A stretch of 64,000 nt of DNA from CAZJLP01 sp964546955 (GTDB taxonomy: Bacteria > Verrucomicrobiota > Verrucomicrobiia > Opitutales > Opitutaceae), in the NCBI GenBank assembly GCA_964546955.1, contig CAZJLP010000019.1, positions 1 through 64,000 of the forward strand, written 5' to 3'. Each line of letters opens with the position of its first letter. Positions within the stretch are counted from its first letter, which is position 1. A model generated the notes under the pieces. It did no database searches. It was not told where the DNA came from and was given only the letters and a program-made list of their open reading frames with translations. The translations under genes and the position numbers were made by a program. Below, one piece after another: positions 51,319-59,612 of the stretch.

Positions 51319-52551
51319 ATGCCTTGGTACCTTTACCTCGCGCTGAAGCAGCTGTTCCCCACCGGCAGGCGGTTTACGGTCTTCACGTTCGTTTCGCTTC
51401 TCGGCGTGGGGCTCGCGGTGTGGCTTTTGATTTCCACCACCGGCGTCATGGGCGGTTTTGGGAAAAAGTACGGCGGCATGATTGTGGACACGCGGGGTGA
51501 GATTCAAGTCAATGTGCCCGCCTGGCGCGGAGCGCCGCGGGAGATTGAAGATAAAATCCGGGCCGTGCCCGGTGTCACGGGCGTGACGCCGACCTTCGCC
51601 GGCGTGGCTTACCTCCAATACCGCGACCTGCCGGCTTTCCCCAGTATCCTGGGCGTAGATACCTCCACGATCGAACAAGTCGTCCCCATTCGAAAATACC
51701 TCACCGGGTCCCTGGACGAGCTGGATGACGACTCGGTTATTCTTAGCGCGGGGATCGCGCAGCAGGTGGGCGCGCAGATCGGAAGCAGAGTGGAATTATA
51801 TTCCCCGGTCATGCTGCAGAGCATCCAGCGCGACGAGTACAAACTCGCCACCGAGCTAATTGTGGTCGGGATCTACGAATTTGGCCATCAACAGCTGGAT
51901 GCCTCGGTGGTGATCACGACGGACCGCCGCATGCGGGACCTCTACAACTTGCGGACTGAGATGCCCATGTTCTACGTGAAGCTCGCACCCGGCGAGGATC
52001 TGTTTGCCGCCGTGGGCCGCATCCGAGCGGCCCTGCCGCAAGAGGCGAGGCCGGCCGTCAAGACGTGGATCGAGGCAGGGGAGTCCTTTCTCTTCGCCCT
52101 GCGGTTGGAAAAGATGATGGTGACGCTGATGATGGGCTTTGTCCTCGTGATCGCCGTTTTCCTCGTGAGCGCGCTGCTGTGGATTTCGGTTGTCCGCAAA
52201 ACGCGCGAGATTGGATTGTTGGGGGCTTTGGGCGCCACGCCTTGGCAAACCGCAGCGTGTTTTTGCCTCCAGGGACTGCTGGTCGGCGTGTTCGGAACGC
52301 TGCTGGGCTTGGGCTTGGGTTTTCTGACCCTCGCCAACATCAACAGCATCTTCCATTTTATCGGCAGGCTCACCGGCAATTGGCAGGCCATGGTCGCAAT
52401 CTACCAGTTCACACAGGTCCCGGCGCACATCACCGCGCCTGAGGTGGCGACGATCGCGGGCTGCTCGATCTTGCTGGCCACCCTGGCAGGCTTGATCGCG
52501 GCGGGACGCGCTGCCCGCCTCAAACCGGTGGAAGCGCTGCGCAGCGAATGA
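51319..52551 (+). CDS. LolC/LolE-family ABC transporter permease
   Basis: 410 residues, MacB/FtsX fold: transmembrane helix about 20-43 (TVFTFVSLLGVGLAVWLLIS), a periplasmic core domain (about 45-260), then three helices at about 272-297, 315-345 and 375-398. VVRKTREIGLLGALGATPWQ (about 293-312) is the coupling-helix signature. With the overlapping LolD-like ATPase it would release lipoproteins from the inner membrane. Only one permease gene is present, so a homodimer (LolF-like) arrangement is likely. Overlaps lolD by 4 nt. Confidence 0.92.
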   Translation: MPWYLYLALKQLFPTGRRFTVFTFVSLLGVGLAVWLLISTTGVMGGFGKKYGGMIVDTRGEIQVNVPAWRGAPREIEDKIRAVPGVTGVTPTFAGVAYLQYRDLPAFPSILGVDTSTIEQVVPIRKYLTGSLDELDDDSVILSAGIAQQVGAQIGSRVELYSPVMLQSIQRDEYKLATELIVVGIYEFGHQQLDASVVITTDRRMRDLYNLRTEMPMFYVKLAPGEDLFAAVGRIRAALPQEARPAVKTWIEAGESFLFALRLEKMMVTLMMGFVLVIAVFLVSALLWISVVRKTREIGLLGALGATPWQTAACFCLQGLLVGVFGTLLGLGLGFLTLANINSIFHFIGRLTGNWQAMVAIYQFTQVPAHITAPEVATIAGCSILLATLAGLIAAGRAARLKPVEALRSE

Positions 52552-53228
52552 TCGTTATGGCCGATCCCATCCTCATCGCCCGCAATCTTCGGAAGACCTA
52601 CCTGAGCGGCGACCGCACGATCCAGGTTTTGAACGAGATTTCGTTCGAAATCGAGGCCGGCGAAAGCGTGAGTATTCGCGGTGAATCGGGCTCCGGTAAA
52701 TCGACGCTCTTGAATCTGCTCGCGGGTATCGACGCGCCCGATGCAGGCGAATTGACCTGGAAAGGCTTCGCACGGGCAGATCATGTGGCGCGCGCTCGTT
52801 TCCTCGGAATCATCTTCCAGTCGTTTTTCCTCATGCCCGAGATGAACGCGTTGGAGAATGTGCTCATGGCCAGGCGGATTGTCGGGGGTGTTGGGCCGAC
52901 GGAGCGAGCCCGCGCGGCGCTCTTGCTGCAGAAAGTGGGCCTCGCGGAGCGGGCACATCATCTGCCGAATCAGCTTTCGGGCGGTGAGCGGCAGCGTGTG
53001 GCGGTCGCGCGATCGCTCATGAATGCGCCGCCCCTCATCCTGGCCGACGAGCCGACGGGCAATCTCGACGAACGCACGGGCGACTCGGTCATCGAATTGC
53101 TGTTGTCCTTGTGCGCCGAGACGGAAACCGCCCTCGTTTTGGTCACGCACAATGCGGCTCATGCGGCCAAGACCCGCCGCAAACTTTTTCTGCACGAAGG
53201 CCGGCTTGCGGCGGCTGTTGGCCCGTGA
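52548..53228 (+). CDS. lolD: LolD-like ABC transporter ATP-binding protein
   Basis: 226 residues. Walker A GESGSGKST (about 40-48), Q-loop FQSFFLMPEMNALENV (about 90-105), signature LSGGERQRVAVARSL (about 143-157), Walker B LILADEPTGNLDE (about 163-175), H-loop VTHN. LolD/MacB-type by sequence and by translational coupling (ATGA) to the permease. A second start (ATG 52557) is nearly as good. Confidence 0.93.
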   Translation: MIVMADPILIARNLRKTYLSGDRTIQVLNEISFEIEAGESVSIRGESGSGKSTLLNLLAGIDAPDAGELTWKGFARADHVARARFLGIIFQSFFLMPEMNALENVLMARRIVGGVGPTERARAALLLQKVGLAERAHHLPNQLSGGERQRVAVARSLMNAPPLILADEPTGNLDERTGDSVIELLLSLCAETETALVLVTHNAAHAAKTRRKLFLHEGRLAAAVGP

Positions 53229-53232
53229 GAGA

Positions 53233-54114
53233 ATGCCTCGCATGCAGGCTTTCCTTTCGGGTTTGACCCAGTTTTCCGCCGCGCTCGACCAGACAGTTAC
53301 CCTGGCGGAGTTGTTGCGGGCCATGCATGAGCACGCGCATTTCGTTTTGAGTCCCGAGTCGGAGGAGGGAGTGCAGGCGTTGCTGCAGCGGGACGACCTT
53401 GCTCGCTCCGCGCACGCCCAGCTGCAGTTGATGGAGCGTTTGCTGCGCGAGAGCCGGCTTCATGGAATCGATCGGGCGGGTGTCCTGCTCGCGGCTCGCG
53501 TGTTGATCGTTCGGCTGGCGGCGGCGAAGGACAGTGCGTCGCGGATCGCCATCATGAAGGAGCGCGGCGATGTGGTCGGTGCGGTGGACGAGGAAATATT
53601 GCGGATTGCGACGCATCCGCCGGACGGTGCCCCGCCCACTCCGCAGGCTTTTGCGGTTCTCTGCGGGCTCTTCGGACGTTCGCAACAAGGCGATGTTGAA
53701 GGCGCCGTGGCCGAATTTGAGCGCGCGGCCGCGCAGGTGCCGACCGGCGAGTCCGAGGAGGTTTTGAACGAGAATGCGGCGGGCGCCGAAACGGAAACCG
53801 CGCATCGCTCCGCCCTGCTCGTGGGCCATTGGCGCCACACTGACGCGCTGAGCAGCCGGGAAGTCAGTGTCGTTACCGACCATCATCTCGTCATAAAACC
53901 GGAGGGGATATATGAAGCGTGGAGCCACACCGTGTCGGCCGCGGCCTCGTATGAAAGCACCTCCGAAATCGAACGCGGCCGATGGCAGCTGGTGGACGAT
54001 CGGCTGTCGCTGGTGTTGGGTGAGATGGCGGAGCATTCCCATATCGCGGTCGATGGCCGCAACCTCTTGATGAAGGATTGGGGCTCGCGGCGAATTTGGG
54101 AACGCGTGCGATAG
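53233..54114 (+). CDS. hypothetical protein
   Basis: 293 residues from ATG 53233 (ATG 53242 possible), 4 nt after lolD. The N-terminal two thirds are helical, with no membrane or signal segment. The last third (about 195-293) is beta-rich: LLVGHWRHTDALSSREVSVVTDHHLVIKPEGIYEAWSHT, then GRWQLVDDRLSLVLGE and a WExxR ending. This resembles small lipocalin-like domains that compare response curves, but no family was recognised. Reading starts earlier in the frame would overlap lolD and are rejected. Confidence 0.65.
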   Translation: MPRMQAFLSGLTQFSAALDQTVTLAELLRAMHEHAHFVLSPESEEGVQALLQRDDLARSAHAQLQLMERLLRESRLHGIDRAGVLLAARVLIVRLAAAKDSASRIAIMKERGDVVGAVDEEILRIATHPPDGAPPTPQAFAVLCGLFGRSQQGDVEGAVAEFERAAAQVPTGESEEVLNENAAGAETETAHRSALLVGHWRHTDALSSREVSVVTDHHLVIKPEGIYEAWSHTVSAAASYESTSEIERGRWQLVDDRLSLVLGEMAEHSHIAVDGRNLLMKDWGSRRIWERVR

Positions 54115-54313
54115 CACAGCTTGGGACGGAGTGTCTCGCGAAGGATCCGAAGAGAACGAAGGAAGGGTCGGACAAGCGCAGTGGCCCGGGCAGAAGCCAA
54201 CGACGAAGCAGCGGCTTATGACGGACGGACGATGCCTCGTTCACCCGCTAGCGCTCGCGACAGTCTCGGCTCCGCGGGCGAACTCCAAACTCTAACCGCC
54301 AAACTCCAAACCC

Positions 54314-54348
54314 GCAACCGCAGAGCCGCGGCGCGGCTCTGCGGTTGC
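54314..54348. promoter_or_regulatory. perfect 16-bp hairpin upstream of the Gfo/Idh gene
   Basis: GCAACCGCAGAGCCGC (54314-54329) and its exact complement (54333-54348) with a 3-nt loop, 33 nt before the ATG at 54382. The preceding stretch (54280-54313) consists of AACTCCA/AACTCTA/ACCGCCA-like 7-nt words. No T-run follows; may affect translation or mRNA stability of the gnnA-like/lpxB pair. Confidence 0.6.
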
Positions 54349-54381
54349 ATCTCCCCCGGCGCGTCTCTACCACTCAGCCCC

Positions 54382-55365
54382 ATGTCCAAGCCCAAGATCA
54401 AATGTGGCGTCGTCGGTGTCGGTTCTTTGGGGCAGCACCATGCGCGGATTTACGCGTCGCTGCCCAATGTCGAATTTGCCGGCATCTTCGAAACAAACGA
54501 TGCGCGGGCAGCCGAAATTTGCGCGAAACACGAGTGCCGCCGGTTTGCCACGATCGAGGAACTCGGTCGGTCCTGCGACGCTGTTTCAGTCGTGGTGCCC
54601 ACGGACAAACACGCCGAGGTTGCGGTGCCTCTTCTGGAGCAGGGTTGTCATCTGCTGATCGAGAAACCTCTTTGCGCCAGCTTGGAGGAGGCGGAGCAAG
54701 TGCTGGCGGCCGCACACAAAACCAAGCGCTTGGTGCAAGTCGGCCATATCGAGCATTTCAATCCGGTCATGAGCTACCTCGAGAAGGAGGCCAGCCATCC
54801 CCAGTACATCACGACGGAGCGCCTGGCGCCCTATCAGACTCGGGGGACCGAAGTGGGCGTGGTGCTCGATCTGATGATCCACGACATTGGAATCGTGCTG
54901 GCGCTCGTGAAGTCGCCCATCCGCAAAATCGACAGTGTGGGAGTGTGCGTCCTTTCGAAAACGGAGGATATCGCCAACGCCCGCATCGAATTCGAGAACG
55001 GCTGCGTGGCCAATTTGAGCGCGAGCCGAATGAGCCTGAAGAAAAACCGTGAGATTCGCGTCTTTCAGGATAACGCGTATCTCTCGCTCGATTTCATGAA
55101 TCAGAAGGGCCATCTGGTCAAAAAGAGCGACTTGATCGCATACGGCGTGAAACTCAAAGTCGGACTCGCGAAGGCGGGAGACGCGAGCTCCATCCCGGTG
55201 CACGAAATTCCGATCGAGAAAGGGGAGCCGCTCGCGATCGAACTGGCGCACTTTGTCGACAGCGTGGCGCGACTGCAGCAGCCGAAAGTCGGTGCCGCCC
55301 TCGGCAAGTCCGCCCTCGATGTCGCGATCACGATCACTGACCAGATCCGCAAGGCGAAGAGATGA
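54382..55365 (+). CDS. Gfo/Idh/MocA-family oxidoreductase, possibly lipid A-related
   Basis: 327 residues from ATG 54382. Rossmann start KCGVVGVGSLGQHHARIYAS (about 6-25), EKPLCASLEEAEQVL (the EKP motif, about 95-109), and HIEHFNPV and IHDIGIVLALV in the C-terminal domain. NAD(P)-dependent dehydrogenase. The next gene is lpxB, and members next to lpx genes (GnnA) oxidise UDP-GlcNAc at C3 for the 3-amino sugar of some lipid A. That is a reasonable hypothesis here, but no aminotransferase (gnnB) lies beside it. Upstream in-frame codons cross the hairpin and are not used. Confidence 0.88.
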   Translation: MSKPKIKCGVVGVGSLGQHHARIYASLPNVEFAGIFETNDARAAEICAKHECRRFATIEELGRSCDAVSVVVPTDKHAEVAVPLLEQGCHLLIEKPLCASLEEAEQVLAAAHKTKRLVQVGHIEHFNPVMSYLEKEASHPQYITTERLAPYQTRGTEVGVVLDLMIHDIGIVLALVKSPIRKIDSVGVCVLSKTEDIANARIEFENGCVANLSASRMSLKKNREIRVFQDNAYLSLDFMNQKGHLVKKSDLIAYGVKLKVGLAKAGDASSIPVHEIPIEKGEPLAIELAHFVDSVARLQQPKVGAALGKSALDVAITITDQIRKAKR

Positions 55366-55454
55366 GTTCTTTCTCGGTTTTCGGGGAGTGCGAACGATGA
55401 GGCCATGACCTCTGACAACATTATCCGCAGTCGCTGAAATTTCCCCGACTCCCC

Positions 55455-56597
55455 ATGCCCGCCTCGATGCCTTTGCGTTTCCCTCCGCCGATTTCCGGGA
55501 AAATCGACCTTCTGATCGTGGCGGGCGAGCATTCCGGCGACCAGCACGCCGCGCGGATGGTGCGTGATCTGCGCGCTCGTGATCCACAGCTTGCGGTGGC
55601 CGCGCTGGGTGGACCGGAACTCGCGGCGGCGGGGGCGCAACTTCTCTACGACCTGACCGCTTCATCGGTGGTGGGCTTGGTCGAGGTGTTGAAGAACTAC
55701 GGATTTTTCAAAGCGCTTTTCGCCGAAACCCTTCGCTGGATAGCGGAACACAAACCGCGCGCGGTATGCTTCATCGACTATCCAGGCTTCAATCTCCGGC
55801 TGGCCAAGGCACTTCACGAGCGAGGACTTTCGGTCAAAGGCGGCGGAACCATCAAGACACTCTATTATATCAGCCCGCAGATTTGGGCGTGGAAAGCGTC
55901 CCGGCGGTTTTCAATGGCGGCGCATCTTGACCGAATGGCGGTGATTTTCCCCTTCGAAACGGAATGCTACGGCGACACCGTGCTTCCCGCCGAGTTCGTG
56001 GGCCACCCGTTCCTGGCCGACGACTATGAGTCGCCGGTCAGTTACGATCCCGCCGGCCCAGTCTTGCTGTTGCCCGGAAGTCGAAAGCAAGCCGTGTCGC
56101 GGATTTTTCCGGTCATGCTGGCTGGATTAGCCGGCTTCAAGTCGCGGCCAGCGGTCGTGTTGTATCCAAGCAGCGAGATCGAAGCCGTTTTGCGCGCCAT
56201 TCCCTCTTCGCCGACTGTTTCGCTGCGCCAAACCGGAGTGCCCGTCGCAGCCTCGGCAGTGCTGACCAGTTCCGGGACAATGTCCATGCACTGCGCTTTG
56301 GCCGGAATTCCCGGCGCAATCGTGTACCGGGCCAATCCATTGACCTACCTCTTGGGTCGATGGCTGGTGAAAGTTCCTTATCTCGGCATTGCCAATCTGC
56401 TGCTCAAGGAGCCGATGTACCCCGAATATATCCAGGGGGCAGCCACGCCCGACGCGCTCGCGAGTGAGCTGAACGAGTGTGTGAGCAATCCTGCACGCCG
56501 CGAGCGGACGCAAAAGCACGCCGAGCGCCTGAAGGCCCTTTTGCGCCGCCCGGCCAGCGGAACCCCCGCGGATTGGCTGCTGCGACAGCTGGGGTAG
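55455..56597 (+). CDS. lpxB: lipid-A-disaccharide synthase
   Basis: 380 residues. GT19 enzyme joining UDP-2,3-diacylglucosamine and lipid X. Motifs: LLIVAGEHSGDQHAARMVRDL (about 19-39), CFIDYPGFNLRLAKALH (about 107-123), YYISPQIWAWKASR (about 138-151), LLLPGSRKQAVSRIFPVM (about 203-220) and SSGTMSMHCALAGIPGAIVYR (about 271-291). Full length. Shows the organism has lipid A. Peripheral inner-membrane protein. Confidence 0.95.
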   Translation: MPASMPLRFPPPISGKIDLLIVAGEHSGDQHAARMVRDLRARDPQLAVAALGGPELAAAGAQLLYDLTASSVVGLVEVLKNYGFFKALFAETLRWIAEHKPRAVCFIDYPGFNLRLAKALHERGLSVKGGGTIKTLYYISPQIWAWKASRRFSMAAHLDRMAVIFPFETECYGDTVLPAEFVGHPFLADDYESPVSYDPAGPVLLLPGSRKQAVSRIFPVMLAGLAGFKSRPAVVLYPSSEIEAVLRAIPSSPTVSLRQTGVPVAASAVLTSSGTMSMHCALAGIPGAIVYRANPLTYLLGRWLVKVPYLGIANLLLKEPMYPEYIQGAATPDALASELNECVSNPARRERTQKHAERLKALLRRPASGTPADWLLRQLG

Positions 56598-56750
56598 GGG
56601 GCTGCCGTCCCCTTCCCCGACATAGTTATCTCTGGATGCCTCAATCCAACGGATGTGGGGAGCTTCGCTTCCCTAGACCCCTGATCAACCCCTTGCCGAA
56701 GTGTCACCTAAGCGGTGAGTACACGCTAGGCCTCGCCTACCTTTCCGCAT

Positions 56751-56831
56751 TATCATCCTCGCGCGAAGCGAAGGATCCCGTTGTGCACAAGCGTCGACGT
56801 CCGACTGGATTCTTCGCTTTGCTCAAGAATG
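56751..56831. repeat. diverged inverted repeat of the TCATCCTGAGCG type
   Basis: Left arm 56751-56778 (TATCATCCTCGCGCGAAGCG, ending AAGGATCC) and right arm 56807-56831 (GGATTCTTCGCTTTGCTCAA...) are degenerate complements; compare the well-preserved copy at 16505. Mismatches in both arms suggest an older element. Confidence 0.65.
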
Positions 56832-57360
56832 CCAAACCGTAGTGGGTGGACGATATTGGGTGTGACGAGCTAAATTGATCCCGGGTCGTTGGTCGGAGGC
56901 ACCGAAGTCACTGGTGATGCGATGTGGCGAGCCCGGGGTAAACTGTGCGTTGTTCGGGGTGGAACCCGACTCATCGTCGGCGCGCTTGAGACCTTGAACG
57001 CGCTGACGTGAAGAGCGAGGATTGGACCTGGCTTGCTTGGCGACCTCATGAGGACACTAACACGCTCAATAGCTTTGCGATTACCGGCGCAAAGCAGGGT
57101 CGGGCTCCACCTGAAAACGTTGATAAAATCGGTCACAGCCTTCTTGCGGGATCAGGCGATGGAAAAATGTCGTGAGCCTGGGGATACAAGGTCGATCGGG
57201 TTTCGCCCGAGCCCGCCGTTTGTGACGATGAGGTGACACGTGCCCCTCCTGGTGAAAAAGGCGGAGATGCCGCCCGGGGATTCGGCCGGTGCAAAACCAC
57301 GAACACGACAAAAAAGAAAACAACGGCGGAAAGCGCGACGACAGCGTTAAATTTCCTCAT
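56832..57360 (-). pseudogene. possible small exported protein with disrupted frame
   Basis: From ATG 57360 a 75-residue frame begins MRKFNAVVALSAVVFFFVVFVV (signal/anchor) and stops at 57133. A GTG frame overlaps that stop (57136 to 56870). In a third frame, minus-strand sequence between about 57055 and 56837 reads protein-like (ADDESGSTPNNAQFTPGSPH...) without its own start. This could be one decayed gene with frameshifts, or only the first small gene plus non-coding DNA. The rest of the 56598-57627 spacer shows no other gene. Confidence 0.3.
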
Positions 57361-57627
57361 GGAGCGCGGTGGTTCGTTAGGTCTGACGTGCTGAAACGTA
57401 CAAAGTTTCGTTATATTAATAGACACCCACCGAATCCGAAATCGGACATAAATTATGCAACAAGTTCGCTCGAGGAGTTCGGGAACCGGCGCGCCACGAC
57501 TCGGAGTGGAGTCCCCCGCGTGCAGGATTGGTAAGACGACGGCCCGGGGACAGCGGTGCCGAACACCACGGCGGGCTCCACCTCTCGCCTTGGTTTGTCC
57601 GTCCTCTTGATTTCCGAACCGCTCCGC

Positions 57628-58722
57628 TCAGGACGGCGAGGCGCGGTGTTCAAACGCCGAATCGACGGCACCGCTCGGTCGCGCCGTCGTCGGCAGGCCG
57701 AGCTGCTTCCAGACTCCGTCCGCCTTTTGACGCAGGATCTCACGGGCCTTGGCGACCTCGAGGACACGCGCAGCCAGGTTTTCTTCGGCAATCTTCGCCA
57801 GGTCGTCGAGATTGTAGAGGAAGACATTTTCGTGGGTTGCCACGTCGGGCGCCACGTTGCGAGGCAGGGCCAGATCGATCAGGAACAAGGGCTGGGCGGC
57901 GCGCGACTTCATGGCGGCGGCAACGTTGGGTTTTGTCACAACGGCGGCCGGAGCGGCGGTCGAACAGACGACGACATCGAACTCGGAGAGGTGATGGACG
58001 AAGTTGTCGAAGGGTAGCGCCTTCGCGTCCAACCCCTGCGCCAACTGCATCGCCCGGTCGAACGTGCGGCTCGCCACGGTCAGCGTCCCGGCGCCCCGGC
58101 TAACAAACGCTTTGGCCGTCTTTTCGCCGATGTCTCCCGCGCCCAGCAGGAGGATTCGGGTGCGGCTCAGCTGGCCGAAGATCTTCTGCGCCAGTTCGAC
58201 GGCGACGTTTGCCACGCTGATCTGACCTTCGGTAATCGCCGTATGCGTGCGCACGTACTTCGCGTGTTGGAACGCCTTTTGGAAGAGACGATTGAGAACC
58301 GGGCCGACGGTCTTGCGCTGCTGGGCGTCCGCGTAGGCCTCCTTCACCTGACCGAGGATCTCCGTCTCGCCCAGCATTTGGGAATCGAGGCCGGACGACA
58401 CTTCAAGGAGGTGTTGCACGGTCTGGACGCCGGCGGTGTGCTGGCGAATTCGGCCGAATTCATCCGACGGAAAACCTTGGAAGCGACAAAATGCCGCCTC
58501 CAGCTCGTGCACCGTTTCCCGGCCAGCCGCCACGCCGTAAAACTCTACCCGATTGCAGGTATTGAGGATGGCGAATTCCTGCAGTCCCGGCAGCTGCCCG
58601 AGTTCGTGACAAAACGATCCCATCTTGTCGGCGGTCAAAGCCAGCTTCTCGCGCAGTTCGATTGGCGCGGTGTGGTGGCTGGCACCCAAAAGAAAAAGAA
58701 TCCGTGCGGAGGATTGGCTCAT
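57628..58722 (-). CDS. hemA: glutamyl-tRNA reductase
   Basis: 364 residues from ATG 58722 (MSQSSARILFLLGASHHTAPI). First step of C5 haem synthesis: reduces Glu-tRNA to glutamate-1-semialdehyde. Catalytic Cys in ILNTCNRVEFYG (about 51-62), substrate loop SGLDSQMLGETEILGQVKEAY (about 98-118), and NADPH site LLLGAGDIGEKTAKAF (about 174-189). The C-terminal dimerisation helix is short compared with E. coli. Start overlaps the ccsA-like stop (TGATG). An in-frame extension upstream lacks homology. Confidence 0.95.
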   Translation of the reverse strand: MSQSSARILFLLGASHHTAPIELREKLALTADKMGSFCHELGQLPGLQEFAILNTCNRVEFYGVAAGRETVHELEAAFCRFQGFPSDEFGRIRQHTAGVQTVQHLLEVSSGLDSQMLGETEILGQVKEAYADAQQRKTVGPVLNRLFQKAFQHAKYVRTHTAITEGQISVANVAVELAQKIFGQLSRTRILLLGAGDIGEKTAKAFVSRGAGTLTVASRTFDRAMQLAQGLDAKALPFDNFVHHLSEFDVVVCSTAAPAAVVTKPNVAAAMKSRAAQPLFLIDLALPRNVAPDVATHENVFLYNLDDLAKIAEENLAARVLEVAKAREILRQKADGVWKQLGLPTTARPSGAVDSAFEHRASPS

Positions 58723-59558
58723 CACGGGCGGCTCGTTTTCTCCGCCGGCACGGGATTGCGGCTCGAATTGATCGGGCCCAGGGAAATCAGGGCGGCCGCG
58801 AAGAGCGCAATGCAGGTCCAGGCCAGACGCTTGGCGATCAGGACAGCTCGCCAGCGCAGCACCAGCGCGATGGCGTAGGCCAGCCAGACCGCGACCGTGA
58901 TCACCAGCTTGCTCACGTCGACGCTCGATGGGTCCCGGAGCCAATAGACCGCGCCGACGCTGAGGGACGAGGAAATCAGTACGACCCCCGCGGTGAGCAG
59001 CCGCGTGCTGATATGATCGAGGTCGACCATTGAGGGCAAAAACGAGAAAACCCCGCGCAGATTCCGATTTTGCAAGCTATAGGTTTGCAGCAAGTACATC
59101 GACGACGTGAGCGCGAGCAGTGCGAACACACCGTAACTAAAGAGGGCGAGGCTCGCGTGCAGTTCGATCCACGGATTTCCCTTGAAGGCGGAGCTGCGAA
59201 AAAGGTCCCAGCCGGGCATGGAAAGCGACAAAACCGTCAGGATGGCCGCGAGGCAGGAGGTAAAGTAGCCGAGCAGGCTGAAGCGAAAGGTGGCTCCGAT
59301 CACGAGGTACAGGGAAGTCGCCGACCACGCCGTGAACTGCAGGATTTCAAAAAGGTTTCCGATCGGGCATCCCCCCACGCGCAAACCCCGGATGTAGAGA
59401 CCGACGGTCTGGAGCGAGAAGCCGGCCACGATGATGGCGTACATCATCAAGCGGGAGTGACGACGGTCCCGCAGAAGCGAAATGGTGCCGAGCAGAAAGC
59501 CCGCCACATACAGTGCGGCCGCCAGCCATAGCCAGGTGCGATCAGTCAGCGAGGGCAT
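58722..59558 (-). CDS. HemX/CcsA-like cytochrome c assembly membrane protein
   Basis: 278 residues from ATG 59558 (a TTG 13 codons upstream is an alternative). About eight transmembrane helices; motifs RVGGCPIGNLFEILQFTAWS (about 62-81), WIELHASLALFSYGVFALLAL (about 131-151) and YLLQTYSLQNR. The WxxxH/HASLALxSY pattern is typical of the CcsA/CcmC superfamily member that sits beside hemA (HemX in Bacillus, where it modulates HemA level). Distinct from the ccsA of the resB operon. Coupled to hemA by the TGATG overlap. Confidence 0.9.
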   Translation of the reverse strand: MPSLTDRTWLWLAAALYVAGFLLGTISLLRDRRHSRLMMYAIIVAGFSLQTVGLYIRGLRVGGCPIGNLFEILQFTAWSATSLYLVIGATFRFSLLGYFTSCLAAILTVLSLSMPGWDLFRSSAFKGNPWIELHASLALFSYGVFALLALTSSMYLLQTYSLQNRNLRGVFSFLPSMVDLDHISTRLLTAGVVLISSSLSVGAVYWLRDPSSVDVSKLVITVAVWLAYAIALVLRWRAVLIAKRLAWTCIALFAAALISLGPINSSRNPVPAEKTSRP

Positions 59559-59612
59559 CGAATCGACCAGTTTGTGTGACAGAATCAGGGCGCGCAAGCC
59601 GACACCGTCGCC

